Assembly: GCF_016907055.1 (NCBI RefSeq)
Contig: NZ_JAFBBG010000002.1
Location: 1 to 64,000, forward strand
Direction of reading: 5' to 3'
Origin: Paracholeplasma morum
Lineage (GTDB): Bacteria; Bacillota_I; Bacilli_A; Acholeplasmatales; UBA5453
DNA: 64,000 bases
Within the stretch, counting starts at the first letter, position 1. Each line of letters begins with the position of its first letter. A program made the translations under genes and the position numbers. Below are positions 34,860 through 44,403 of this stretch, piece after piece. The notes beneath the pieces are model-generated. The model searched no databases and was not told the DNA's origin. It worked only from the letters and a program-made list of their open reading frames with translations.

Positions 34860-34888
34860 ATTATATTAATATAAGAGTTTGAAGTCAA
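34860..34888 (-). promoter_or_regulatory. Flavodoxin promoter
   Basis: Minus-strand -35 TTGACT (34883-34888), 17-bp spacer, perfect -10 TATAAT (34860-34865). Unlike most promoters in the window it has no extended TG. Confidence 0.8.
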
Positions 34889-34907
34889 AAGATACGCATG
34901 GTGAAAT

Positions 34908-36209
34908 TTATCTAAATACTTTATGATATATTTGATCTACATGTTTTAAGTAGTAATCATGGCTCATGGAGTCCTTAATATCCTTCTGAGTTAAAGGATG
35001 AATAGGTCTATACATCCCTTCTTCTAACAAGAGTATTTCGATAGGCGTCTTAGACTCAATGGCTTGGATTGAAACTTTTTGAATAAAGTCATACGCGTCT
35101 TCACGAGTATAACCATACTTATCAATGAGTTTATTCATAATTCTTTGGGCATAGATTGCCCCGTAAGTCATTTGAATGTTTTCTAGCATCCTTCCATCAT
35201 CCACATAAAGGTTTGAGATAACTTCTTTAAATCTAGTTAGCATGTAGTCAAGTAATGATGTAGAATCTTCTAAAACAACTCGTTCAACGCTTGAATGAGA
35301 TATATCTCTTTCATGCCATAGACTGATGTCTTCAAATACTGGAGATATATATCCACGAAGCAGTCTTGCGCATCCGGTGATGTTTTCACTACTAATTGGA
35401 TTCTTTTTATGTGGCATTGCCGAAGAGCCTTTTTGATTCTTAGAGAATCCTTCTTTAGTCTCTCCCACTTCAGTTCTCGATAAATGTCTAATCTCAAGTG
35501 CGATTTTTTCTAAGGTGGTTCCGATAAGGGCGAGTGTTGTGATATAAAATGCAATTGATTCTCTTTGCAGGACTTGTGTAGAGATATCACTTGGAGCTAG
35601 TCCAAGCGATGCACATACATCCGACTCAATAAACGGATCTACATTCGCATAGTTTCCCACAGCCCCACTAATCTTACCCACTTCTACTTGTTTTCTTGCC
35701 ATATGAAACCTATCTAAATGTCTTTTAAACTCATCGTACCATAAAGTATACTTTAAGCCAAAGACTGTAATATCAGCATGAATTCCATGAGTTCTTCCCA
35801 TGCAAATGGTTGAGCGATATTGAAATGCTTTTTCTTTTAAAACAGCCATGAACTCATGAATATCCTTCTCTAGTATTTCATTGGCTTTTTTGATAATAAG
35901 GCCATTTGCCGTATCTACAACATCGGTAGAAGTCAATCCGTAATGAATCCATTTCTTCGCATCACTATTCAACCGGTTTGATAGATTTCTCGTGAATGCG
36001 ATAACATCATGTTTAGTCTCTTTTTCTAGTTCATTGATCTCGTTTAAATCAAATGTAACTTCTAAAATATCGTCTAACTCTTCTTTAGTAATAAGTCCTT
36101 TTTTGTACCAGGCTTCACTGGCTTTTTTTTCGACTTCAAGGAATGCTTCATACCTTGACTCTAAACTAAATAACGCCTTAAAAGGTTTCCTTTGATATCT
36201 ATCGATCAT
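34908..36209 (-). CDS. purB: Adenylosuccinate lyase
   Basis: Catalyses two fumarate-releasing steps in purine synthesis: SAICAR to AICAR and adenylosuccinate to AMP. The family signature GSSAMPHKKNPISSENI lies near residue 255, and the active-site His regions are MGRTHGIHA (near 135) and TSTDVVDTA (near 80). I set the start at ATG 36207-36209, which begins MIDRYQRKPF as in the family and overlaps the folD end by 11 bp; the longer frame adds residues from the folD tail. This gives 433 aa. It is third in the fhs-folD-purB unit. Confidence 0.96.
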   Translation of the reverse strand: MIDRYQRKPFKALFSLESRYEAFLEVEKKASEAWYKKGLITKEELDDILEVTFDLNEINELEKETKHDVIAFTRNLSNRLNSDAKKWIHYGLTSTDVVDTANGLIIKKANEILEKDIHEFMAVLKEKAFQYRSTICMGRTHGIHADITVFGLKYTLWYDEFKRHLDRFHMARKQVEVGKISGAVGNYANVDPFIESDVCASLGLAPSDISTQVLQRESIAFYITTLALIGTTLEKIALEIRHLSRTEVGETKEGFSKNQKGSSAMPHKKNPISSENITGCARLLRGYISPVFEDISLWHERDISHSSVERVVLEDSTSLLDYMLTRFKEVISNLYVDDGRMLENIQMTYGAIYAQRIMNKLIDKYGYTREDAYDFIQKVSIQAIESKTPIEILLLEEGMYRPIHPLTQKDIKDSMSHDYYLKHVDQIYHKVFR

Positions 36210-37044
36210 ATTTAGCCTCGTACTGTTTAATAACATTGAAGAGTAATGCTGATATTGTCATTGGACCAACTCCGCCCGGAACAGGTGTAATGTAAGATGC
36301 TTTATCGGCCACTTTATTAAAGTCAACATCCCCTACCAGTTTACCTAGAACACGGTTGATACCTACATCAATTACGACAGCCCCTTCTTTCACATAAGAG
36401 TCATCTATGTAATTGGCTTTCCCGATTGCTACAACAAGGATGTCTGCCTGTAAGGTTAGTTCTTTCATATTTTTAGTCTTGCTGTGTACAAAAGTAACAC
36501 TGGCGTTTTGATCTAAAAGAAGTTTTCCTATAGGCATACCTACCAGATTAGACCTACCAACAATGACTGCGTGTTTTCCTTCAATTGGGATTTGATACGT
36601 CTCTAATAACATCATAATCCCTAAAGGGGTTGCTGGTCTTATACCTGGTTGTTTAGAAAAAAGTTTACCTGCGTTAATTGTATGAAGTCCATCAACGTCT
36701 TTGTTTGGACTAACTGTGTTTAATATAACCGTTTCATTCATATGTTTTGGTAGTGGTAATTGAACAAGAATCCCATCAATCGAATCATCATTATTTAATC
36801 CACTAATGATTTTTATAAGTTCATCTTCAGAGATACTACTATCCAGTCTTTCGATAGAGGCCTTTATGCCAACACGTTCACAAGCTTTTTTCTTTGAAGT
36901 AACATAGGCCATAGAGGCCGGTTCTTCACCTACCAAAATAACCGTTAAAGAAGGCACACGACCATACTTATTATAAAGTGAATCTACCTTCTCTTTTAGA
37001 AGCAATTCATTATTCTTTGCTGTTTGTTTTCCATCAATAATCAT
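36199..37044 (-). CDS. folD: FolD bifunctional methylene-THF dehydrogenase/cyclohydrolase
   Basis: Interconverts methylene-, methenyl- and 10-formyl-THF using NADP+. Signatures are YVTSKKKACERVGI (catalytic Lys region, about 50-63), DGILVQLPLP and VIGRSNLVGMPIG with VDGLHTINAGKL, ending in ITPVPGGVGPMT. I chose ATG 37042-37044 (MIIDGKQTAK) because GGAGGTATCTA precedes it; the longer frame reads into the fhs tail. Length is 281 aa, normal. It sits between fhs and purB, which fits formyl-THF supply to purines. Confidence 0.97.
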   Translation of the reverse strand: MIIDGKQTAKNNELLLKEKVDSLYNKYGRVPSLTVILVGEEPASMAYVTSKKKACERVGIKASIERLDSSISEDELIKIISGLNNDDSIDGILVQLPLPKHMNETVILNTVSPNKDVDGLHTINAGKLFSKQPGIRPATPLGIMMLLETYQIPIEGKHAVIVGRSNLVGMPIGKLLLDQNASVTFVHSKTKNMKELTLQADILVVAIGKANYIDDSYVKEGAVVIDVGINRVLGKLVGDVDFNKVADKASYITPVPGGVGPMTISALLFNVIKQYEAKYDR

Positions 37045-37054
37045 TAGATACCTC

Positions 37055-38683
37055 CTATAGTTTCCCACTGATGATGCCATTATCATCAATAAACATCTTA
37101 CTTGCATTTGGTTCAAGAGGTAGCCCTGGCATTGTAATAATTCCCTTTGTTAATAAGACGATAAACCCAGCCCCACGCGATATTCTAACGTCATCAATCT
37201 TTAGGTCAAACTTATGTGGAATTCCTTTTTTCTTAGGATCGTTTGAGAATGATAGCGGCGTCTTCGCTATGCAAATTGAATAGTGATTATAGGATTTGCT
37301 TAAAGCTTCTAATTTCTCTTTAGCCTTGTCAGAATAGATGACATCGGATGCACCATAGACATTGGTAGAAACCTTTTTTACCTTATCAAATAGGCTATCT
37401 TCTAGTTCATACATTCTTACCAAGGTCTGTTTAGTCTTAGATAATTCAACCACTTTATTCGCCAAGTCAATACCACCCAAAGACCCTTTTAAGAATACTT
37501 CAGCTAAGCTAATTGGATGGTTATTCTCTTTTGCCCAGTTTTGGATAAAGGTTAACTCATCCATTGTATCCGACTCAAATTTATTAAGTGCAATCACATA
37601 TGGGATGTTAAACTTCTTAACATTCTGGATATGCTTTTCTAGATTGGATAGACCAATCTTTAACGAATCTAATTCGGAAATGGTTCCATCTTGTCCATGG
37701 TATTTAAGTGCCCTTAAGGTTGCTACTAAAACGACGGCATCAGGGGTTTCGCCTAAAACACGAGTCTTAATATCCATGAACTTTTCTGCCCCTAAATCAG
37801 CTCCAAATCCAGCCTCAGTAATTACATAGTCGGCAAGTTTTAATGCCGTCTTGGTTGCAACAATAGAGTTACAGCCATGGGCGATGTTGGCGAATGGTCC
37901 ACCATGAATTAATACTGGGTTGTGCTCCAAAGTCTGAACCAGGTTTGGTTTCATAGCATCCTGTAATAAGATTACTAGTGAGTCCGTAATGTTTAAGCTG
38001 CTTGCTAAAACTTCTTCACCCTCTAGGTTGTAGCCAATTAGAATACTACCAAGTCTTTCACGTAAGTCTTTAAGGTCTTTTGCTAAACACAAAATAGCCA
38101 TGATTTCACTGGCTGCTGTGATGATAAAGTGATCTTCTCTTGTGTTTGTTTTGATGTCTCTTATTGAACGGTCATTCATGTCCAGTGTTCTTGGCCAAAC
38201 AATACGGTTGATATCCAAGTCTAATGGGTTGCCGTAGTGCAATGTATTATCAATGGCTGCAGATAAAAAATTATGAGCCGCTGATATCGCATGGATGTCC
38301 CCGGTAAAATGGAGATTGATTTTTTCTTTAGGTAATACTTGGGCATACCCACCACCAGTGGCGCCACCCTTCATCCCTAAAACAGGACCAAGTGAAGGCT
38401 CTCTTAATGCCCCAATTACGCGTTTTCCTACTCTTGATAAAGCATCTACCAATCCAACAGTCATGGTTGTCTTACCCTCACCAAATGGGGTTGGTGTAAT
38501 TGCTGTAACAAGTATAAGTTTCCCGTTAGGTTTGTCTATAAGTCTGTTATACACAGAGTTACTGATCTTAGCAATATACTTTCCATATGGCTCGATTTCT
38601 GAATCCAAGATATCTATTTTCTTGGCGATCTCTTTAATTTGAAGTTTGATTGCTTCGTTTGAAATGGTTACGTCATCTTTCAT
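37055..38683 (-). CDS. fhs: Formate-tetrahydrofolate ligase
   Basis: ATP-dependent enzyme that makes 10-formyl-THF from formate, or the reverse with ATP gain. The P-loop-like motif TPFGEGKTTMTVGL is at about residues 60-73, followed by REPSLGPVLGMKGGATGGG and GGPFANIAHGCNS. I chose ATG 38681-38683 (MKDDVTIS) because AAAGGGG is placed correctly before it. This gives 542 aa, close to family size. Formate would come from PFL (pflB in this window). Confidence 0.97.
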   Translation of the reverse strand: MKDDVTISNEAIKLQIKEIAKKIDILDSEIEPYGKYIAKISNSVYNRLIDKPNGKLILVTAITPTPFGEGKTTMTVGLVDALSRVGKRVIGALREPSLGPVLGMKGGATGGGYAQVLPKEKINLHFTGDIHAISAAHNFLSAAIDNTLHYGNPLDLDINRIVWPRTLDMNDRSIRDIKTNTREDHFIITAASEIMAILCLAKDLKDLRERLGSILIGYNLEGEEVLASSLNITDSLVILLQDAMKPNLVQTLEHNPVLIHGGPFANIAHGCNSIVATKTALKLADYVITEAGFGADLGAEKFMDIKTRVLGETPDAVVLVATLRALKYHGQDGTISELDSLKIGLSNLEKHIQNVKKFNIPYVIALNKFESDTMDELTFIQNWAKENNHPISLAEVFLKGSLGGIDLANKVVELSKTKQTLVRMYELEDSLFDKVKKVSTNVYGASDVIYSDKAKEKLEALSKSYNHYSICIAKTPLSFSNDPKKKGIPHKFDLKIDDVRISRGAGFIVLLTKGIITMPGLPLEPNASKMFIDDNGIISGKL

Positions 38684-38715
38684 TATAATGGCCCCTTTCA
38701 TCTCTACTTATTTTA

Positions 38716-38721
38716 ATTATA
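38716..38721 (-). promoter_or_regulatory. fhs-folD-purB promoter (-10 region)
   Basis: Minus-strand extended -10 TGT-TATAAT (hexamer 38716-38721). A weak -35 candidate (TTTCTA) lies 18 bp upstream. Confidence 0.55.
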
Positions 38722-38846
38722 ACATACCAAATAAGCCATTAGAAATTTTCTATGGGGGTAAAAAATAAAGAAATGTCTTTTCAGACATTCCTCTGTGTGG
38801 GGGGTATATAGATATAGATAGTTTGCTACCTATATTTATAACTAAG

Positions 38847-39965
38847 TTAAATTTGAATCAAAATGATTTTGACATCTTTGTCTTGTTTCTCATCAATGAT
38901 AAATCCAAGTTCTAGTTTGGAATTATTGGTCTTTCTATCTAACTGAAGTGCGTCGATTATGGAGTCCAGTTCCGAGTCAGTTCTCGTTTGAACTAATAAG
39001 ATATGGGTTTTATTCTCGTAATCCTCTTTCAAAGAAATATGTTTCAGAGTTTGTAGTAAAAGTGTTGGTAATTCGGATGCAGATCCTTCATTATAGGTGA
39101 TTAGGTTGTAGCCATTTCTCATATAATCTGCAATACCATCATGATTAATACCCAAACTCTTAGTCGAATTTAGATATTTAATCAGCGAATAAAAGAGTCT
39201 TTCATACGCATTATTTGAAACCATTACTTTATCATCAAACTGGATTGCGATATCACCATTATCCCTGATAACTTTCATAAATAAGTCAATCGTATCTTTG
39301 TGTTCTTTAATATATGGCATGAATAGAATGTGTTTGTTTGATTGTTCGCAGCTTGGGCTCGTAATGATTTTATGAATTAGAGTTTTAATCGATGTTTCAT
39401 CGAATGCTTGGTTATTTAAGTTAATTGTTTGTAAATAATCAGCACCAGATTCCATTTCTAATAGTGATTCGATAAGGCTTTTAGATTCATTGTTGAAGTT
39501 AAGAAGAAACGAAGTAACTAATATATCATCACTTCCCCAATATACATCTTTTAAGCTTAAAGACTCAAGTTCCTCATTTAAGTAGAAATCGGTAGAAATA
39601 ACTGGAACAGTTAGTTCGCCTGCTATTTTTCTAATCACAACTTTAAACTCATGATTATGTCTAGCAGGGGTCTTTCCATAAAAACTTTTAAATGCTCTTG
39701 AGAATGAATCATAGCTTTGAAACCCATATTTATGAATGGCATCATGAATAGACTCATTAAGCATTTGTACGCTATAAAGGATATTGGCCATTTTGCGTTC
39801 AGAAATATATCTGTTAATTGGTTTTACATTGTAATAAGAAAAGAGTCTTCTAATATGTCTAATGGAATAGTTTAGTTTCTTCTCCATCTCGCCATAGTAA
39901 AACTTACCCGTTAGGTTTTTCTCAATGTAAATTAAGATTTTTTTATACTGCTCGTAACGCACCAT
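38847..39965 (-). CDS. AraC-type HTH protein with unusual C-terminal domain, possibly FtsZ-like
   Basis: A 372-aa protein. Residues about 5-107 form an AraC-family HTH domain at the N-terminus: the second HTH reads SIHDAIHKYGFQSYDSFSRAFKSFYGKTP, the classical AraC signature. The remaining ~260 residues are not a sugar-binding cupin or a GyrI-like domain. By eye they resemble the FtsZ/tubulin fold: DDILVTS (146-152), DNGDIAIQFDDKVMV, INHDGIADYM (T7-loop-like N-x-D at 274-276), NEGSASELPTLLLQTLKH and LELGFIIDEKQDKDVKI near the end. The GGGTGTG nucleotide loop is absent. The match needs a profile search. ATG 39963-39965 is chosen for its RBS (AAGGGTG). It lies upstream of pflA on the same strand; its target is unknown. 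Confidence 0.7.
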   Translation of the reverse strand: MVRYEQYKKILIYIEKNLTGKFYYGEMEKKLNYSIRHIRRLFSYYNVKPINRYISERKMANILYSVQMLNESIHDAIHKYGFQSYDSFSRAFKSFYGKTPARHNHEFKVVIRKIAGELTVPVISTDFYLNEELESLSLKDVYWGSDDILVTSFLLNFNNESKSLIESLLEMESGADYLQTINLNNQAFDETSIKTLIHKIITSPSCEQSNKHILFMPYIKEHKDTIDLFMKVIRDNGDIAIQFDDKVMVSNNAYERLFYSLIKYLNSTKSLGINHDGIADYMRNGYNLITYNEGSASELPTLLLQTLKHISLKEDYENKTHILLVQTRTDSELDSIIDALQLDRKTNNSKLELGFIIDEKQDKDVKIILIQI

Positions 39966-39991
39966 AAATGACACCCTTTTTTAGCATAGTT

Positions 39992-39997
39992 ATTATA
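39992..39997 (-). promoter_or_regulatory. Promoter (-10 region) of the AraC-type gene
   Basis: Minus-strand extended -10 TGA-TATAAT (hexamer 39992-39997), about 27 bp before the start codon. The rest of the 40000-40178 region holds AT-rich DNA in which I see nothing else. Confidence 0.5.
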
Positions 39998-40178
39998 TCA
40001 CAATAGTCTCTACAATTTCGGACATATACATAAATGAAATAATTATGAATTAACTTGATTAATTCACTAATAATTTTTTTGTTTTTATCAATAGAAAAAT
40101 AGGACAAATCGCCAACCTGCTCATCAATATATAATACATCTAATGATTATCTAATTATAATCAATTGCTTAAGAGTAT

Positions 40179-40210
40179 AAAAAACCACTCTGTTTTTGTC
40201 CAGAATGGTT
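40179..40210 (-). terminator. Intrinsic terminator after pflA
   Basis: The hairpin AACCATTCTG-gacaaaaa-CAGAGTGGTT (one mismatch) with a T6 tail on the minus strand. Confidence 0.75.
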
Positions 40211-40238
40211 GTTAGTAAGGTATAGATAAACTATGCCT

Positions 40239-40982
40239 CTATTTTTTATACTCGTAACAAGTCTTTAAGATATCATGAGCGGTATAGATAAGATCTTTGG
40301 ATGGTTCTTCCACATCTTTTAAGGGATAGTCGTATTTGAGTGCTTCCCATTTCATAATTCCTTTTTTATGGTAAGGTAAAATATCTATTTGTTTGACGTT
40401 TGATAAGGTATCTAAAAAGACCCTTAGACGTTTTAGATATTCTTCTTCGCCGGTTATTCCAGGAATTAATACATGTCTAATATATACGTCTTTATTGATA
40501 TTATTCAAATAGTTTGCAAAAGCTAGTACGTTTTTATTAGATGCGCCAACTAACACTTTATGTCCCTCATCATCGATGTGTTTAATGTCTAAAAGGACTA
40601 AATCTGTATACTGCATGAGTTCATCCATTTTTTCAGTCTGTTGCGGGTTGAAGGAAGCACCGGATGTATCAATGCATGTATGAATGCCGTTTGATTTAAA
40701 GAGCTTGAAGAGTTCTATTAAAGCTTCCACCTGCAAGAGTGGTTCACCGCCAGAGACGGTGATGCCACCTTGTTTGTAAAAGGATTTATACTTCATGTAA
40801 TCTTCCAAAATCGCTTCGGGCGTTTTTGGTAAATTCATTTTTGTATCCCAAGTATCACGGTTATGGCAATATTGACATCTAAAAGGACACCCTTGTAAGA
40901 ATACAATATAGCGAATACCTGGTCCATCAAACGCACCCATTGTTTCAATGGAATGCACGTTTAAAATCTTAGATGGATTCAT
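40239..40982 (-). CDS. pflA: Pyruvate formate-lyase activating enzyme
   Basis: Radical SAM enzyme that creates the glycyl radical on PFL. The 4Fe-4S SAM motif [16 protein letters not shown] (CxxxCxxC variant, at about residues 28-43) is complete, followed by [13 protein letters not shown]. 247 aa is the usual size. The ATG at 40980-40982 overlaps the pflB end by 14 bp and has no good RBS, so translation is probably coupled to pflB. Confidence 0.96.
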   Translation of the reverse strand: MNPSKILNVHSIETMGAFDGPGIRYIVFLQGCPFRCQYCHNRDTWDTKMNLPKTPEAILEDYMKYKSFYKQGGITVSGGEPLLQVEALIELFKLFKSNGIHTCIDTSGASFNPQQTEKMDELMQYTDLVLLDIKHIDDEGHKVLVGASNKNVLAFANYLNNINKDVYIRHVLIPGITGEEEYLKRLRVFLDTLSNVKQIDILPYHKKGIMKWEALKYDYPLKDVEEPSKDLIYTAHDILKTCYEYKK

Positions 40983-43227
40983 GGAATGTTCTTGCGATAA
41001 CATCTAGTTTTTGTTCTTGAGTTAGCAAGCTGAAGTTTACAGCATATCCAGATACTCTAATGGTTAAGTTAGGGTATAGGTGTGGATTGTTCATTGCTTC
41101 GATTAGTTTTTCTCTAAGTAAGACGTTTACGTTTAAATGGTACCCGCCGCTTGTGAAATACCCATCAAGAATTGAAACTAGGTTTTCTGATTTAATATCT
41201 GAACACATTGCGTTTTCAAACATTAATGTGTCCTCTTTACCTAAGGCTTGAGGCACGATGGTGAATGTATTTGAAATACCATCTTGACAAGATTCACATG
41301 GAATCTTAGCAACACTTAGTAAGGATTTTAGTGCCCCTGAAGTGTCTCTGCCGTGCATTGGGTTAGCGCCTGGTGCAAATGGTGTACCTTTTCTTCTACC
41401 ATCAGGTGTATTACCTGTCTTCTTACCATATACTACGTTAGAAGTAATGGTTAGAACGCTCATTGTAGGTACTGAATCACGGTAAGTGTGGTGTTTTCTA
41501 ATCTTAGCCATGAAACGGTTAACTAGATCAACAGCGATTGAGTCAACTCTGTCGTCGTTATTACCATAGCATGGGAATTCACCTTCAGTTTCAAAATCAA
41601 CGATTAAACCTGTTTCGTTATCGTAAACTGGTTTAACTTTCGCATACTTGATTGCAGATAATGAGTCAGCTACTACAGATAAACCAGCCATACCGGTTGC
41701 AAAGTTTCTTACAACTTCTTTATCGTGTAAAGCCATTTCGAATGCTTCATAAGCATATTTATCATGCATATAGTGGATGATATTTAGTGTATTAACATAA
41801 ACTTCAGCTAACCATTCTAAGGTTTCATCATAGTTTTTCATTACTGTATCAAAATCTAATACTTCAGCTTTAACGACGTCTTTTTTAGGTCCGACTTGTT
41901 TGCCTGAAATTTCGTCTTTACCACCGTTTAATGAGTATAGTAATGCTTTAGCAACGTTAGCTCTTGCACCGAAGAATTGCATTTCTTTACCAATAGCCAT
42001 TGGAGATACACAACATGCGATTGCATAGTCATCTGTGTGTTCTGGTCTCATTACTTCATCATTTTCATATTGAATTGAAGATGTGTCAATTGAAACCTTA
42101 GCAGCAAAACGTTTAAAGTTTTCTGGTAATCTTTCACTCCAAAGGATGGTTAGGTTTGGTTCAGCAGATGTCCCTAGGTTATAAAGGGTTTGTAAGTATC
42201 TGTATGAAGTCTTTGTGACAAAGCTTCTTCCATCATTACACATACCTGCTAATACTTCAGTAACCCATGTTGGGTCTCCTGTAAATAATTCATTATATTC
42301 TGGTGTTCTTGCAAAACGAACCATTCTTAGTTTTAAAATAAAGTGGTCAACTAATTCTTGAGCTTCTTCTTCAGTAATTAAACCGTTCTTGATGTCTCTT
42401 TCGATATAAATGTCTAAGAAAGTAGCTGTTCTACCTAAAGACATTGCCGCACCGTTTTGTTCTTTAACAGCGCCTAGGTATCCAAAGTATAACCATTGGA
42501 TCGCTTCTTGAGCAGTTGTAGCTGGTTTAGAAATGTCAAAACCATAAGCTGCAGCAAGTTCTTTCAAACGTAATAGTGAATTGATTTGTTCCGTGGTTTC
42601 TTCAATAGCACGAATAGTCTTCTCAGTCATTGGATAATGATAAGAGTCTTTTTCTTTGATTTTTTCTTCAACTAAGAAGTCAATACCATATAAAGCTACT
42701 CTTCTATAGTCACCAATGATTCTTCCTCTACCATAAGCATCAGGTAAGCCTGTTACAACTCCTGAACTTCTAACCGCTCTGATTTCTTTGTTATAAACAT
42801 CGAATACCCCTTGGTTATGAGTCTTTCTATAGTGAGTGAATACATGTTGTAGATCATCACTAACATGATATCCATAAGCTTCAGCAGCTTTAACTGCTAC
42901 TTGAATACCACCATATGGATGGAATCCTCTTTTAAGTGGTTTATCTGTTTGCAACCCAACAATTTTTTCTAAACTCTTATCAAGATAACCAGGTCCATGT
43001 GAAGTGATTGATGCAACCACATCAGTATCGCATTCTAGAACCCCACCATTTTCTTTTTCTTGACGTAATAAGTCAATAAATAAATCATTTAACTTTGTAG
43101 AAGCTTCCGTAGGTCCAACTAAAAATGATTCATCCCCTAGGTATTCTTCATAGTTATCAACGATAAAATCGCGCACATTTACAGACCCAGTCCATGAGTC
43201 TCCTTTAAAACCATTCCAATTATTCAT
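40969..43227 (-). CDS. pflB: Pyruvate formate-lyase
   Basis: Anaerobic glycyl-radical enzyme that splits pyruvate into acetyl-CoA and formate. The adjacent active-site cysteines are in CCVSPMAIG near residue 408, and the C-terminal radical glycine motif is [15 protein letters not shown] (RVSGYA). I set the start at ATG 43225-43227 ([12 protein letters not shown]), which has AGGAGG upstream; the longer frame runs through the RBS. This gives 752 aa, normal for PFL. Two cre-like palindromes and a TATAAT lie upstream, consistent with carbon-catabolite control. Its formate could feed fhs. Confidence 0.98.
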   Translation of the reverse strand: MNNWNGFKGDSWTGSVNVRDFIVDNYEEYLGDESFLVGPTEASTKLNDLFIDLLRQEKENGGVLECDTDVVASITSHGPGYLDKSLEKIVGLQTDKPLKRGFHPYGGIQVAVKAAEAYGYHVSDDLQHVFTHYRKTHNQGVFDVYNKEIRAVRSSGVVTGLPDAYGRGRIIGDYRRVALYGIDFLVEEKIKEKDSYHYPMTEKTIRAIEETTEQINSLLRLKELAAAYGFDISKPATTAQEAIQWLYFGYLGAVKEQNGAAMSLGRTATFLDIYIERDIKNGLITEEEAQELVDHFILKLRMVRFARTPEYNELFTGDPTWVTEVLAGMCNDGRSFVTKTSYRYLQTLYNLGTSAEPNLTILWSERLPENFKRFAAKVSIDTSSIQYENDEVMRPEHTDDYAIACCVSPMAIGKEMQFFGARANVAKALLYSLNGGKDEISGKQVGPKKDVVKAEVLDFDTVMKNYDETLEWLAEVYVNTLNIIHYMHDKYAYEAFEMALHDKEVVRNFATGMAGLSVVADSLSAIKYAKVKPVYDNETGLIVDFETEGEFPCYGNNDDRVDSIAVDLVNRFMAKIRKHHTYRDSVPTMSVLTITSNVVYGKKTGNTPDGRRKGTPFAPGANPMHGRDTSGALKSLLSVAKIPCESCQDGISNTFTIVPQALGKEDTLMFENAMCSDIKSENLVSILDGYFTSGGYHLNVNVLLREKLIEAMNNPHLYPNLTIRVSGYAVNFSLLTQEQKLDVIARTFHESI

Positions 43228-43316
43228 CGGTAATAATCCTCCTATTAAATTTAACTGATCGTTAATTACAAACACATTATATCGATATTTTTAACCGATT
43301 GCATCTGATATCATAA

Positions 43317-43330
43317 TGAAAACGTTTTAA
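43317..43330. promoter_or_regulatory. Second cre-like site in the pflB upstream region
   Basis: TGAAAACGTTTTAA matches the cre consensus TGWNANCGNTNWCA except for the C of the final CA. It lies about 20 bp from the perfect palindrome at 43349-43362. Confidence 0.4.
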
Positions 43331-43348
43331 CCTTATACCATCTACCAA

Positions 43349-43362
43349 TGATAACGTTATCA
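43349..43362. promoter_or_regulatory. Perfect 14-bp palindrome, cre-like operator
   Basis: TGATAACGTTATCA is a perfect palindrome and fits the CcpA/LacI-family cre consensus TGWNANCGNTNWCA at every fixed position. It stands between the divergent pflB and flavoprotein genes and could control either or both. Confidence 0.6.
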
Positions 43363-43436
43363 TAGGATTAAAGATATAAAATGCATGCGTGTGTGTATAT
43401 AATTTAAGTGTAAAGAATCCAAATTGAGGTATAAAA

Positions 43437-44384
43437 ATGTTAGATACAATCATCATTGGTTCAGGTCCTGCTGGCCTATATGCCGCCACATTAGCCGGCA
43501 TGCATAACTTAAAAGCTTGTATATTAGAATCCGCCTATGAGTATGGTGGCACTTTAAACTTATACAAAGAAAAAATGGTCTATGATATGCCAGGGTATAC
43601 GAAGATTAGTGCTGGGGAATTGATTGAGAACTTATTCAATCAATACCGACAATATGAAAATGAAATTCCTTTATACTTAAATGAAAAAGCCATTTCTATT
43701 GAACGTATCGAAGGTGGTTACATACTCAAAACAACTAAAACTACTTATAAAACAAAAACCATATTGCTTGCTAACGGAGGCGGCGTATTTGAACCTAGAT
43801 TACTAGATTTAGAAAATGCGTTAGGAAAGACAAACATCTACTATAATGTCAAATCTGTTAGTGATTTTAAGAATCAAGACTTAGTGGTTCTTGGTGGCGG
43901 TGATTCAAGCGTTGACTGGGCACTTACCCTAAACGAAGTTGCTAATAGCGTCACGCTCATTCATAGACGTAATGAGTTTAGAGCTCATGAACGTAACGTC
44001 ATTAAAATTAAAGAAACCGGTACTGTATTAACCCCATATGTCCCAACCGATGTAATCGGGTATGATAAAGTCGAGTACTTAGTGATTGAAAACACAGAAA
44101 CCAAAGAACAAAAAGAGATTAAGCTAGACGCCTTATTCGTCTTTTACGGTTCGCAAGCCTCTAAAAACACTTTTGAGGATTGGGGATTATCTTATCAAAA
44201 CAAATTGATCACTGTCAAAAGTGATATGCAAACTAGCTTAGATAACATCTATGCAGTTGGTAATGGCGTTACCTATCCAGGTAAGCGTAAGATGATTTCT
44301 ACAGCATTAGGTGAAGCTGCAACCGCAATTTGTGCTATCACTCAAGTTTTATATCCAGATAAAACCTTGACACATAAGCACTAG
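43437..44384 (+). CDS. NAD(P)/FAD-dependent oxidoreductase, ferredoxin/thioredoxin-reductase-like
   Basis: A 315-aa two-dinucleotide-fold flavoprotein. The FAD motif IIGSGPAGLYAATLAG (residues 5-20) and the NAD(P) motif VVLGGGDSSVDWAL (about 149-162) are clear; the C-terminal AVGNGVTYPGKRKMI is a TrxR-type FAD contact. The CxxC of thioredoxin reductase is absent, and YEYGGTLNLYKEKMVYDMPGY resembles YumC-type ferredoxin-NADP reductase. It would link ferredoxin or flavodoxin to NAD(P)H. It is divergent from pflB across a cre-like region and has an RBS (GAGGT). It begins one of the only two plus-strand genes in the window. Confidence 0.88.
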   Translation: MLDTIIIGSGPAGLYAATLAGMHNLKACILESAYEYGGTLNLYKEKMVYDMPGYTKISAGELIENLFNQYRQYENEIPLYLNEKAISIERIEGGYILKTTKTTYKTKTILLANGGGVFEPRLLDLENALGKTNIYYNVKSVSDFKNQDLVVLGGGDSSVDWALTLNEVANSVTLIHRRNEFRAHERNVIKIKETGTVLTPYVPTDVIGYDKVEYLVIENTETKEQKEIKLDALFVFYGSQASKNTFEDWGLSYQNKLITVKSDMQTSLDNIYAVGNGVTYPGKRKMISTALGEAATAICAITQVLYPDKTLTHKH

Positions 44385-44403
44385 TCTTAAAGGAGAAAAG
44401 CGT

